64,000 nt of DNA from Microlunatus sp. Gsoil 973. Its GTDB lineage: Bacteria > Actinomycetota > Actinomycetes > Propionibacteriales > Propionibacteriaceae. The stretch is taken from positions 1,488,001 through 1,552,000 of the forward strand of contig NZ_CP046122.1 in NCBI RefSeq assembly GCF_009707365.1, given 5' to 3'. A program made the translations under genes and the position numbers. Below the pieces are notes generated by a model that made no database searches, had not been told where the DNA came from, and saw nothing but the letters and a program-made list of their open reading frames with translations. The stretch's first letter is position 1. Every line of letters begins with the position of its first letter. This document shows positions 25,759 through 34,242 of this stretch, piece after piece.

Positions 25759-26028
25759 TCAAAGCTGCCGCTTGACAGAGGAGCTAGTGACAGTCAGTTC
25801 CGACCGATCATCCGCCGCAGCATCCTCACCCTCCCACCGCAGCAGGTCGCCGGGCTGGCAGTCAAGCGCCTGACAGAGTGCCGCGAGCGTGGCGAACCGA
25901 ACCGCCTTGGCGCGACCGTTCTTGAGCACCGCCAGGTTGGCAGGCGTGATGCCGACCCGTTCGGCGAGCTCGCCGACCGACATCTTCCGCTTCGCCAGCA
26001 TCACGTCGATGTCGACGGTGATCGGCAT
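25759..26028 (-). CDS. XRE-family (Cro/CI) regulator
   Basis: An 89-residue protein with one helix-turn-helix: DVMLAKRKMSVGELAERVG, then ITPANLAVLKNGRAKAVRFATL and ALDCQPGDLLRW. This is the short XRE type that pairs with DUF2975 membrane proteins. Its ATG overlaps the stop of the DUF2975 gene (TGATG), and GAGGTGAT inside that gene is its ribosome site. It probably represses this two-gene operon from the palindrome at 26544-26564. Confidence 0.88.
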   Translation of the reverse strand: MPITVDIDVMLAKRKMSVGELAERVGITPANLAVLKNGRAKAVRFATLAALCQALDCQPGDLLRWEGEDAAADDRSELTVTSSSVKRQL

Positions 26029-26519
26029 CAGATCACCTCGTCCATCTCCGCTCGCAGCTGGGTTGCTTCGAGGTCGCGCGCAACCGCCTGGGCAAGCAGC
26101 ATCCGCAGCACAAGCACGAGGAGGGCGATTCCGAGAATTGCCACTCCTATTCCCGCCATGATGACGGTCACGCCCGGGTCGGCCGTCTGACTCGGCGCGT
26201 TGACGCCGGTCACCACGAACCACAGGATGGCGGCCGCAACGATGGTGCCGATCACGATGTCCACGTACCGGAAGGCCGCGTGAGAGAAGACCGTCCCCCT
26301 GCGGACCATCGAGACCAGTCTCCAGATACAGACCAGAGCGACCTGGATCGTGAGCATGCCGACTATCGTGATGACGCGCAGCGCCGGCAAAGGAAGCGAT
26401 CCGTCCTCCCGATCGGTGAACAACGCCCAGACCATTCCTGCCTGAATGAGTACGGTGCCGGCGAACACCACCATGAGCACGACCCGAAGCGCACCCACTG
26501 TCAGCTTTCCCATCCGCAC
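26028..26519 (-). CDS. DUF2975 membrane protein
   Basis: A 163-residue protein with four hydrophobic segments (about residues 8-32, 45-66, 86-106 and 119-142) matching DUF2975. Its role is unknown, but it is almost always found beside a short XRE regulator, as here. A small charged C-terminal tail (LEATQLRAEMDEVI) faces the cytoplasm. It is likely a membrane partner that senses something and modulates the regulator. Confidence 0.82.
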   Translation of the reverse strand: MRMGKLTVGALRVVLMVVFAGTVLIQAGMVWALFTDREDGSLPLPALRVITIVGMLTIQVALVCIWRLVSMVRRGTVFSHAAFRYVDIVIGTIVAAAILWFVVTGVNAPSQTADPGVTVIMAGIGVAILGIALLVLVLRMLLAQAVARDLEATQLRAEMDEVI

Positions 26520-26543
26520 ACCTTCCGTCGAATGACGATGAAA

Positions 26544-26564
26544 ATCTATCGACTTTCGATAGAT
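26544..26564. promoter_or_regulatory. 21-bp palindrome upstream of the DUF2975-XRE operon
   Basis: The two arms ATCTATCGA (26544-26552) and TCGATAGAT (26556-26564) are perfect reverse complements around CTT. The site is 25 bp from the DUF2975 start in an AT-rich patch that is rare in this genome and likely overlaps the promoter. An XRE dimer is the obvious binder. Confidence 0.65.
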
Positions 26565-26685
26565 AAATCAACGAGTAACGGAGAACGTGACCCCCATCGT
26601 CGCGGTTGCCGTCAGGCAGCGGTACACGATCAAGGGATCAGAATTCGAGAAGCGTCGCTCGGTCGCCCGACCTAGCGTGTTCGAC

Positions 26686-27096
26686 ATGGAACTCACCATT
26701 CACACCACGGTGCTTCCGCATCAGGACCCCGAAGCCTCGATGGTGTTCTACCGCGACGTGCTCGGCTTCGAAGTGCGCAATGACGTGGGCAGCAAGACGA
26801 TGCGCTGGATCACCGTCGGCCCGCCCCAGCAGCCGGACATCTCCATCCTGCTGGCACCGCCGGCCGCCGGGCCAGGTTTCACCGACGACGAACGTCAGAC
26901 GATTTCTGAGATGATGGCGAAGGGCACCTACGGCTGGATCCAGCTGGCGACCAAGCATCTCGATCGCACCTTCGAGGAGCTACAAGCCGGGGGCGCCGAG
27001 GTCATCCAGGGGCCGACCGATCAGCCCTATGGCGTTCGGGACTGCTCGTTCCGCGATCCCGCTGGCAACCTCATTCGCATCCAGGAGGTTCCCTGA
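26686..27096 (+). CDS. VOC/glyoxalase-family protein
   Basis: A 136-residue VOC protein beginning MELTIHTTVLPHQDPEASMV, then FYRDVLGFEVRNDVGS, with a second module GWIQLATKHLDRTFEELQAGGAEV and the end VRDCSFRDPAGNLIRIQE that carries the glutamate ligand. It resembles lactoylglutathione lyase-like or antibiotic-binding VOC proteins. The start at 26686 is inferred from the domain boundary; upstream in-frame codons cross the operator region. It is divergent from the DUF2975 operon. Confidence 0.86.
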   Translation: MELTIHTTVLPHQDPEASMVFYRDVLGFEVRNDVGSKTMRWITVGPPQQPDISILLAPPAAGPGFTDDERQTISEMMAKGTYGWIQLATKHLDRTFEELQAGGAEVIQGPTDQPYGVRDCSFRDPAGNLIRIQEVP

Positions 27097-27208
27097 CCTC
27101 GCTGACACACGGCTCGTCAAGACCATGATCAACTCTTGTGCCGACAGAAGATCATCCAACGACGCGGTAGAGCGGAGATCGGGTGAGCGGGCCATGTCCA
27201 CCCGATGA

Positions 27209-27847
27209 TCACAAACCGAACAACGGCCGACACTCTTCGTAGCCGATGATCTCCACGCGCGGCCGGTCGACCCGCGCCAGCCAATCCTCCCGACTCAGCC
27301 GCAAGTGGATCATGACGTCGGCGCTCTCGCCGCGACGATGCAGTCGCTGCCCGTTCGGCCGGTAGCCGAGGGCTCTCGAGACGCCCAACGACGCCTGATT
27401 GTCCCGCCACGCCGACGTGATCGCGCAGGTCGCCTCGAGCGGTCCGAACGCCAGGGCGAGAACGGCATCTCGCATCTGTTTCCCATATCCCCGACCCCGG
27501 GCCCGGGTGGCCAGGTGTGAGGAGGAGTCGACCGTACGAAGCCGGGGGAAGTCATCACCCTCCAAAACCTGCTGGCCGATCAGTTCACCATCGCGCAGCA
27601 CGAGGAACGGCACCGCCCAGGAATCCGGCCGCCAATTCCCGAACGCCCGCCAATAGCCCTGGAAGATCGCGGCGCCCCGCGCGAGGTGCGGATCGCCGAA
27701 GTCGTAGCCGGGCAATCCGGGGTCGAGCTCGACATCGTCGGGGAGGATGTCTGCCAGTTCGACCAGGTCGGCTTCGGTCGCGACACGAAGTTCGAGGTCG
27801 GCGGTTCTCAACCGCAATCCGAACAACGGCCAGTATCGATGGCTCAC
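27209..27847 (-). CDS. GNAT N-acetyltransferase
   Basis: A 212-residue GNAT. The typical N-terminus LRTADLELRVATEADLVELADIL is followed by VPFLVLRDGELIGQQVL, HLATRARGRGYGKQMRDAVLAL as acetyl-CoA motif A (R-G-R-G-Y-G), and ITSAWRDNQASLGVSRALGYRPNG, split by the alpha-4 helix. It is the RimJ/RimL style. The GTG at 27847 is chosen by homology reasoning; the ATG at 27922 would add a cysteine-rich stretch of atypical composition. Confidence 0.84.
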   Translation of the reverse strand: MSHRYWPLFGLRLRTADLELRVATEADLVELADILPDDVELDPGLPGYDFGDPHLARGAAIFQGYWRAFGNWRPDSWAVPFLVLRDGELIGQQVLEGDDFPRLRTVDSSSHLATRARGRGYGKQMRDAVLALAFGPLEATCAITSAWRDNQASLGVSRALGYRPNGQRLHRRGESADVMIHLRLSREDWLARVDRPRVEIIGYEECRPLFGL

Positions 27848-28062
27848 AGGCTGACCGTACGCGATCAAGCCGACTGGTTCCGCGTCGTCACTTGGGCAAC
27901 AGCATGAGAGCTTCGCTGCCACGGGTCATCAGCATTGATCCGGGGTAACGTAGAGAGCGCCGAGGCTCCTCGTGCGCTGCTGTGTCGGGCATCGCCGTCT
28001 TGACAGAACGATCCCACCAGGTCCGTTGGACTCATCCTCGCAGCGCACCGGAATGGACCTCA

Positions 28063-28902
28063 GTGTCCTTCGTCAAATTCTCCTACAGCCGGCTCGACCA
28101 GTTCGAAACCGTCAACCGTCGCGGAGACCACACCCTGGCCCAAGCCATGGCCCACGCCGCACTGTTCCTGAACGAGCCCGCAGAAGACCTCGAAACGATC
28201 TTGGCTCGCCTGGCCGACGTCGCACACCAAATGATCGCCGACGTGGACATGGCCAGCATCTCCGTGACGTCCCGTGACGGCATCAGCACCAAGGCCGCAA
28301 CCGACCAAGCCGCCCGTGATCTTGACCAACTCCAGTACGACTTCCAGGAAGGGCCTTGTCTCGACGCCCTGCTCGACCCGGACAAGGCCGAAGTGGTCGT
28401 CGACGACATGAGCTGTGAACGACGTTGGCCCCGCTACGCCCAGGCTGCTGCCGGTCGCGGCTATCGCTCCCAGATGGGGATCAAGATCTACCGCGAGGGC
28501 CGTAGTGCCGGCGGGCTCAACCTCTACTCCCTGCGAGCCAACGCCTTCGGCGACGAAACACGAGCGGCCGCCGAGATCTTCGCAGTCCACGCTGCGATCG
28601 CGATGGACAAGGTTCGCACTGTCACCAATCTGACCGATGCGCTGGGCAGCCAGCAGACGATCGGTCAGGCCGTTGGCATCGTCATGCGCACCTACACCGT
28701 CGACGAGGACGCTGCCTTCAATTACCTCACCCGCGTCTCGCAAACAACGAACACCAAGCTTCGTGACGTGGCCGCCCAGATAGTCGCGGCGTTGACGGTC
28801 GAAGCGCGAGTCAACCGCGACGGCGCCCGCAACGGTTCGCGCCCGTGCCGAGTTGCGGTTGCCCCAGCACCGACGGTCGGGGGAGACGGCGCGACGTCAT
28901 AG
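28063..28902 (+). CDS. GAF-ANTAR domain regulator
   Basis: A protein of about 279 residues. A GAF sensor domain (ILARLADVAHQMIADVDMAS to ETRAAAEIFAVHAAIAM) is followed by an ANTAR RNA-binding domain (LGSQQTIGQAVGIVMRTYTV, then AFNYLTRVSQTTNTKLRDVA). ANTAR proteins bind two-hairpin RNA motifs and prevent transcription termination. This unfused actinobacterial form is thought to sense ligands directly. The GTG at 28063 is tentative, and the frame is open back to an ATG at 27982. No target RNA hairpin pair was identified nearby. Confidence 0.88.
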   Translation: MSFVKFSYSRLDQFETVNRRGDHTLAQAMAHAALFLNEPAEDLETILARLADVAHQMIADVDMASISVTSRDGISTKAATDQAARDLDQLQYDFQEGPCLDALLDPDKAEVVVDDMSCERRWPRYAQAAAGRGYRSQMGIKIYREGRSAGGLNLYSLRANAFGDETRAAAEIFAVHAAIAMDKVRTVTNLTDALGSQQTIGQAVGIVMRTYTVDEDAAFNYLTRVSQTTNTKLRDVAAQIVAALTVEARVNRDGARNGSRPCRVAVAPAPTVGGDGATS

Positions 28903-29065
28903 GCGGGCACAGGCGACCTGCGAACGCCGCGAAGCTCCAGTCATTGGCCGTCGACCCCACGGCTGCGCCGGCAGGGCGTCGGCACCCGCCTTCTTCTCAC
29001 TGCGGTGTCGAGGGCACTTTCTGCTGACCCACTGCATGTCCGCGGCCCCGCGTAGCGTACAACGC

Positions 29066-30184
29066 ATGGCCGAGCCCACCCCATTCTCCATCGCCGTGGC
29101 CGACGAGGTCCTGGTCGATCTCGCCGACCGCCTGGCGCGGTCGCGGCTTCTCGACGACTCTCCGCGCCGGCCGCCGTCCGGCATGTCCGGGGCGTACCTG
29201 CGTGAGCTGGTCGCGACCTGGCAGTCCTGGGACTGGCGTGGAAGGGAGGCGTGGCTGAATCGGCACTCGCAGTACACCGCTGATGTGGGAGACACGACGC
29301 TCCACTTCGTCCACGCGCGCTCGGCCCGCACCGATGCGGCTGCGCTCCTCGTGATGCACGGATGGCCGCACACGTTCGCGTTGCAGCTCGACTTCGCCGA
29401 CCTGCTGCGCGACTTCCACGTCGTGATCCCGAGCCTGCCGGGCTTCGCGTTCTCGACGCCCTACGCCGACGGGCCGATGACCGAGTTTCGAATAGCCGAG
29501 ACGATGCACCGTCTGATGACCGAGACGCTCGGCTATGACAGCTACCTCACCCACGGCGAAGATGTGTCGGCGAACGTGAGCGACCTGATCGCAGCCATTT
29601 ATCCGGGGGCCGTGGCAGGCATCCTGGTCACCCACGCACACTTTCCGTCCGCTGCGGAGCGCGCGCGGCTCACAGCCTCGGACGAGATCGCCTTCTTCGA
29701 ACGTCTCTCGGCGTTCCATCTATCCGACGGCGGATATGGGCATCTCCAGGCGACGCGGCCGGACACTCTTGCCGTTGCGCTCAACGACTCCCCCGCCGGC
29801 CTGCTTGCCTGGATCGCCGAGAAGCTTGTGGAGTGGAGCGATACGCCGGCCGGTGCTCCGTCCGCTGTGGAACGTCGCATCTCTCGGGACCGAATTCTCA
29901 CTGACGCGATGCTCTACTGGGTCACCCGGTCGATCGGTGCGTCGTTCCGGCCCTATTACGAGGGCGCCGACCGGCCGGCGCCGATGCCGCCAGTCGAGGT
30001 GCCCGCATCGATCCACATCCAACGGCATGAGGCCGACTACCCCGAGTCGCTCGCTCGAGCCTATTACAGCGATATCCGCACGTTCGAGCGACTGCAGGAG
30101 GGCGGGCACTTCACGGTTGCGGAAGTTCCGGCCCTGATGGCAGATCGGGTACGAGCCTTCGCTGGCGAACTCGGGTTGCGCTGA
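29066..30184 (+). CDS. Epoxide hydrolase (EHN family)
   Basis: A 372-residue protein with the N-terminal EHN domain (PFSIAVADEVLVDLADRLAR and WQSWDWRGREAWLNRHSQY) followed by an alpha/beta hydrolase: LLVMHGWPHTFALQLDF, PSLPGFAFSTPY, and the elbow YLTHGEDVSANVSDLIA. The aspartate in HGED fits the nucleophile of epoxide hydrolases, which usually read GGDWG. A tyrosine-containing lid and DGGHFTV-like end (EGGHFTVAEVPAL) carry the histidine. It is probably a xenobiotic epoxide hydrolase. Confidence 0.87.
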   Translation: MAEPTPFSIAVADEVLVDLADRLARSRLLDDSPRRPPSGMSGAYLRELVATWQSWDWRGREAWLNRHSQYTADVGDTTLHFVHARSARTDAAALLVMHGWPHTFALQLDFADLLRDFHVVIPSLPGFAFSTPYADGPMTEFRIAETMHRLMTETLGYDSYLTHGEDVSANVSDLIAAIYPGAVAGILVTHAHFPSAAERARLTASDEIAFFERLSAFHLSDGGYGHLQATRPDTLAVALNDSPAGLLAWIAEKLVEWSDTPAGAPSAVERRISRDRILTDAMLYWVTRSIGASFRPYYEGADRPAPMPPVEVPASIHIQRHEADYPESLARAYYSDIRTFERLQEGGHFTVAEVPALMADRVRAFAGELGLR

Positions 30185-30262
30185 TCGACGTTGCCGGTCC
30201 TCCTTCCACAGCTCGAATGTATACGGTGTCCACATGACGGTCTGCGGCGGAGGTGCTTGAAT

Positions 30263-30883
30263 ATGCTCTCTCATGAATCGGTTGTCGTTACGCCAATCTG
30301 TGTCGGCAGCCTGCTGGCGGGCGAGGAGCGGATGCCCGTCTACACCCACCTCATCGATCATCCGGAGGGCAGGCTCCTGGTCGATACCGGGATGACTCGG
30401 CTGCATCCTGCGGTTGCCGACATGGAGCCGCGACTAAATCCCCTGCACGAGCAGGACATCGATCTGCAGACGATCACAGCGGTGGTCAACACCCACCTGC
30501 ATTTTGATCACTGCGGTGGTAACGAGCTCTTTGCGGGAATCCCGGTGTACGTACAGCGGCGGGAGCTCGAGGACGCGCGCACCAAGGACGACTACACGAT
30601 CCGCGAGTGGGTCGACGCTCCGGGGATGACGTACGTGCCAGTGGATGGTCAGCTTGAGCTGCTCCCGGGCGTACGGCTCCTTCCGGCGCCCGGTCACACC
30701 CGCGGTTCACAGATCATTGCCATCGAGACCGGCCGGCGGACGATCGTGATCGCCGGCGACACGGCTGTGTGGTTCGGCGAGCTCGACGACCCCAGTACCG
30801 AGGGCCAACGACTCATTCGCGCGCTCGATCCCCGGCAGGTGTGGCTGGCCCATGCGAGCGAACCGTGGCGACCCAATGACTAG
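30263..30883 (+). CDS. Metallo-beta-lactamase-fold hydrolase, N-acyl-homoserine-lactonase-like
   Basis: A 206-residue MBL-fold protein. The zinc motif is NTHLHFDHCGG (His78, His80, Asp82, His83), preceded by LLVDTGMTR, and followed by PAPGHTRGSQIIAIETG and VIAGDTAVWFGE, giving the remaining ligands. The layout matches AttM/AiiB lactonases, which open lactone rings and can quench quorum signals; other lactones are equally possible. GGAGGT precedes the ATG at 30263. It follows the epoxide hydrolase by 78 bp and may share its transcript. Confidence 0.88.
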   Translation: MLSHESVVVTPICVGSLLAGEERMPVYTHLIDHPEGRLLVDTGMTRLHPAVADMEPRLNPLHEQDIDLQTITAVVNTHLHFDHCGGNELFAGIPVYVQRRELEDARTKDDYTIREWVDAPGMTYVPVDGQLELLPGVRLLPAPGHTRGSQIIAIETGRRTIVIAGDTAVWFGELDDPSTEGQRLIRALDPRQVWLAHASEPWRPND

Positions 30884-30985
30884 AGATCCGGCCCGCGGTG
30901 GCTGCGAAATGATCATGATCTTGGTCCGTAACCTCGCCTGCGGCCGCATCGGTGTCCAGGCAGCCGCGGTGCCCACCGAAGCAGG

Positions 30986-31816
30986 TCAACCGTGGGCTGA
31001 ATCAGCCGAGTCGTGAATCACCTCGTAGTGCAGTCTGACGGTGCCTGCAGTGTCCGTCAGAACCGACAGCAGCCGAAGCGGAGTCGGAGCTTCACCGATG
31101 TCCAACGGCCGACCGTCCATGATCGTGGGTGTCCCGAGCCCGCCGACCAGCGCCGGAGCGATCGACAGGTGCAACTCATCGATCAGATCCGCGCGCAACA
31201 GAGCGCCTTGAAGCGCGCCACCGGCGGTCGAGAGCACGCAACGGATACCGAGTTCGGCGCCCATCGCAGTGATCGCCTGAGCAAGATCGACGTGTTGCTC
31301 ACCGGCCACGAGGTAACAGATGTTCCGGCTGCGCAGGTAGGCCAAGTAGTCCGACGGTGTGGATCGGCAGACCAGCACCAGGATGTCCCAGTTCTCGTGA
31401 TCCTCGGTCCAGCGCACCCGTCCGCGTCCGTCGACTGCGGTGAACCACATGTGCGGCGGGGACGGCAGCGAGGGCTTCTCCGGCGGTAGGAAGTGCGAGT
31501 AGAGCCGGGCTGGGTCGTCGCCATAGGCCGGGAGAGGGGCCGGCACGGCGTCGTTGCCCACCAGGCTGCCACTGCCCTCGAGCGTCGCGTTGCATCCGTA
31601 CTGCAGCTTGACCGCCTCCATCGGGTCGCAGAGGGCCGGATCGGCTGCCGGCGGGGACATCGCGGAGAACAGCGCCCCGCTCACGGTTCCCATCAGGAGT
31701 TGCTCCCGGGTGAGCGCGACTTTGCCATCTGCGCTTGCACCGAGGCTGACAACGACACGCGGTCGCTGCACCGCGACCTCCTTCGGCTCGGAGTCGGGAC
31801 TTGCCGGTTCGTGCAT
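30986..31816 (-). CDS. RibD C-terminal / pyrimidine reductase-like protein
   Basis: A 276-residue RibD-C/DHFR-fold protein. RPRVVVSLGASADGKVAL is the first strand and loop, and CVLSTAGGALQGALLRADLIDELHLSIAPALVGG, split across two elements, is the cofactor and dimer region typical of RibD-C. It is larger than the gene at 1173 and has a central insertion (about residues 60-150). It probably reduces a pyrimidine or pteridine-like substrate with NADPH. It is convergent with the lactonase-like gene. Confidence 0.85.
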   Translation of the reverse strand: MHEPASPDSEPKEVAVQRPRVVVSLGASADGKVALTREQLLMGTVSGALFSAMSPPAADPALCDPMEAVKLQYGCNATLEGSGSLVGNDAVPAPLPAYGDDPARLYSHFLPPEKPSLPSPPHMWFTAVDGRGRVRWTEDHENWDILVLVCRSTPSDYLAYLRSRNICYLVAGEQHVDLAQAITAMGAELGIRCVLSTAGGALQGALLRADLIDELHLSIAPALVGGLGTPTIMDGRPLDIGEAPTPLRLLSVLTDTAGTVRLHYEVIHDSADSAHG

Positions 31817-32003
31817 TTCCTACCAGGCAGCGCCGACACTGCAGCCGCTGTTGCATCGCTGCCGGACGCGTCGCGCTCGGTTCCTGGGGAAATGTCGCGC
31901 CACATCGAGGTTGACGACAACGGTGGATTTCCTCGTCCTCAAGAGTGCTTTCCCCAGATCACCGGCCCTTGATCGGCCGCCGTGCAGGCAGGAGACTGCC
32001 GAG

Positions 32004-32990
32004 ATGGCGGGAGACCTTGTTGAGTCGGCGCGAAGATTGGTCACTGCATTGGAGCACGGGGACCTGAGCGTGGTCCGAGCGGGCCTGTCTGATCGCCTCA
32101 GCGGCTGGGATGCCGAGTCGTGGATCGTCGAACGATGGGGGCCTCAACTGGATGAGTTCGCCGGTCAGCAGCGCATGCTCACCGGCGCCCGCCAGATCAG
32201 CGAGGTGATGGCACGAGTGAGCTTGGTCGGCGACCGAGGACAAGCATTCGTCAGCGTGCTCTTCGACGACAGAGCGAAAGTCGCCGGCCTGGCCATCGAC
32301 CAGGACGAACGAGATGGACGGTTCTGGATCGTCGTCGGATGCACCCGCGAGGAACGAGAGGAACTGAAGAGCTTTTACTCAGTGCTCACCGCTGGCCCGA
32401 TCGGTTACGGAGAAGGAGGCGCATACCGGCCCCGCTGGCCAAGTCCGGAACATCCCGCACAGATTCATTTCGACATTGCTGTGGCGGACCTCGAGGAAGC
32501 TGAACGGGAGGTTGTGGCTCGCGGAGCGACGAAGCTGGCGGAGTTTCCGACCTGGCGGGTCTATGCCGATCCGGTCGGCCATCCCTTCTGCCTGTATCCG
32601 GAACTGACCGAGCCGGCAGAGCGGATAGGAACCTTGTCGCGAGTGGTGATCGACTGCGCCGACCCAGCTGTCCTCGCGAACTTCTGGGCCGCCATGCTCG
32701 ACATGCCCAGACGGGTTCACGATACCGGCGACCGAATCGTCATCGCGGGTGGGAACACCGAGCAACCAATGGTCGCGCTCCAAAGAATCCCCGAGTACCG
32801 GCCTCCGCGCTGGCCGGACCCCGAGCATCCGGCGCAGATGCACTTCGATATCGGCTACGACGACCGACTTGCCAAGGAACGACTCGCACTCCGACTCGGA
32901 GCCGGTCGGCTACCCGCGCAGGGCGGTAGTTGCCCGGTCTATGCCGATCCGGCGGGCCATCCGTTCCGCCTGTGCTACAAGGGCGAGTAG
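32004..32990 (+). CDS. Composite protein: N-terminal unknown domain, half VOC, full Glyoxalase_6
   Basis: A 328-residue protein with three parts. Residues 1-120 (LVESARRLVTALEHGDLSVV, then VSLVGDRGQAFVSVLFDDRA) resemble DUF3887/NTF2-like regions. Residues about 130-205 are only the second half of a VOC domain (QIHFDIAVADLEEAEREVVA; VYADPVGHPFCLYPE). Residues 210-328 are a complete Glyoxalase_6 domain (LSRVVIDCADPAVLANFWAA; QMHFDIGYDD; VYADPAGHPFRLCYKG). The first VOC domain has thus lost its N-terminal half or had it replaced. AGGAG lies before the ATG. Confidence 0.78.
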   Translation: MAGDLVESARRLVTALEHGDLSVVRAGLSDRLSGWDAESWIVERWGPQLDEFAGQQRMLTGARQISEVMARVSLVGDRGQAFVSVLFDDRAKVAGLAIDQDERDGRFWIVVGCTREEREELKSFYSVLTAGPIGYGEGGAYRPRWPSPEHPAQIHFDIAVADLEEAEREVVARGATKLAEFPTWRVYADPVGHPFCLYPELTEPAERIGTLSRVVIDCADPAVLANFWAAMLDMPRRVHDTGDRIVIAGGNTEQPMVALQRIPEYRPPRWPDPEHPAQMHFDIGYDDRLAKERLALRLGAGRLPAQGGSCPVYADPAGHPFRLCYKGE

Positions 32991-33082
32991 CGAATCAGCA
33001 CCTGCCAATCCGATACGGCCGCTGTTGACGACGTGGGTGCAGTTGGGTGGCGCACCGAGGCGCTGACAGGAGGATGTGCCCC

Positions 33083-33502
33083 ATGACTATCCCTGACCGC
33101 CAGTCCGCCGGTGCTTCGTACACTGTCCAGCCGCTCGACGCGACGACTTGGGGAGCCTTCGCCGATCTGGCCGAGCGCAACGGCGGCGTCATGGGCACCC
33201 ACCGGAAAGCCTATGATCAGGACCCGCCGCGCCCTGCGGACTGGCGCATCATCTGCATCTTCACCGACAAGCGCCATCGTCGGTCCGGTGTCGCCCGATC
33301 AGCACTTGCCGGTGCGGTAGATCTCATCGCTCAGTCTGGTGGCGGGCGTATCGAGGCCGTGTCCCAGGCGGTCGATGGGCGCAGATCGGTCCCCTACATC
33401 TTCTCCGCGACAGTCGAGCTCTTCGAAGAGAACGGTTTCGATCGGATTCGGCAGGTCGGCAAGCACTCCTGGCTCTTGGGCCGCGTCATTTTGCCAGCAT
33501 GA
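33083..33502 (+). CDS. GNAT-like protein with an apparent internal deletion
   Basis: A 139-residue protein beginning TIPDRQSAGASYTVQPLDATTWGAFADLAERNGGVMG and continuing RKAYDQDPPRPADWRIICIFTDKRHRRSGVARSAL in pieces. I recognise a GNAT group of about 190 residues in which GGVWGGCWC is followed by roughly 50 residues, including the central strands, before the tyrosine-containing RRAYD and DWRI block. Here GGVMG runs straight into the second block, so about 50 residues appear to be missing in frame. Motif A (RHRRSGVA) is kept. A good AGGAGG site is present, so it may still be expressed. Confidence 0.7.
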   Translation: MTIPDRQSAGASYTVQPLDATTWGAFADLAERNGGVMGTHRKAYDQDPPRPADWRIICIFTDKRHRRSGVARSALAGAVDLIAQSGGGRIEAVSQAVDGRRSVPYIFSATVELFEENGFDRIRQVGKHSWLLGRVILPA

Positions 33503-33657
33503 CGCCCGGACACTCTGCCGACTGTGCTTGCTGGGTCTCGGATCCGGATCCGTCCCGGTGTCGGCAGCGATAGCAGCAATCACATCGTCTGGAAGTCCGT
33601 TGTGCCCGGACCGAAGCCAGCCTATGTTCTGCCGAGAGGTCGATGCGGCATGGCCGG

Positions 33658-34197
33658 TCAAGCGCCGTCTGCTCGAATCGATGCGTACAAGAGCATGTCG
33701 ACCCGCCGACCGCCAATCGCTTGATGACTTCGCAGAAGACCCTCGCAGATGTAGCCGGCCGCGTCGGCAGTGCGTAGCGAGGCGACGTTCCAAGGTTCGA
33801 TGTACAGCTCGATCCGGTGGAGCTGGGACAGCGACCATCCGAACGCTGTCAGGGCCACCAACGCCTCCGCGGCACGGCCTTGCCCGCGGGCAACTGGTGC
33901 AATCGCATAGCCTGCGGTCGCTCTGCCGGAGGGCAGCTCTCTCAACCACAACCCGGCCTGCCCAAGCGGCTCATCAGTCTGCACGTCGGCGACGCAGAAG
34001 GAGAATCCGATACCCGAGATGAGTCGATCATGTTGTCGATCGATGTACGTCGCGGCTTGTTCAGCCGGCGCGTCGTGATCGAGCGATCCGATCATTGGCA
34101 CATACGGATCACTCGACAAGTTCTGGATCATCGGGACGTCGGTCGATCGGAACGCCCGCAGGGTCACGCTCCCCGCCGCCGGCACGAGAGAAGGCAT
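33658..34197 (-). CDS. GNAT N-acetyltransferase (RimJ/RimL type)
   Basis: A 179-residue GNAT: VTLRAFRSTDVPMIQNLSSD, then FSFCVADVQTDEPLGQAGLW, YAIAPVARGQGRAAEALVAL as acetyl-CoA motif A (R-G-Q-G-R-A), and IEPWNVASLRTADAAGYICEG, the alpha-4 asparagine block. It probably acetylates an amino group of a small molecule or protein N-terminus. The start is uncertain: 34197 or 34242 (after GCGAGG). It is convergent with the preceding GNAT gene. Confidence 0.84.
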   Translation of the reverse strand: MPSLVPAAGSVTLRAFRSTDVPMIQNLSSDPYVPMIGSLDHDAPAEQAATYIDRQHDRLISGIGFSFCVADVQTDEPLGQAGLWLRELPSGRATAGYAIAPVARGQGRAAEALVALTAFGWSLSQLHRIELYIEPWNVASLRTADAAGYICEGLLRSHQAIGGRRVDMLLYASIRADGA

Positions 34198-34242
34198 GCT
34201 CAACTGACTGGCAGCGACGGCGCCTCCAGTCGTGTTCGACAT

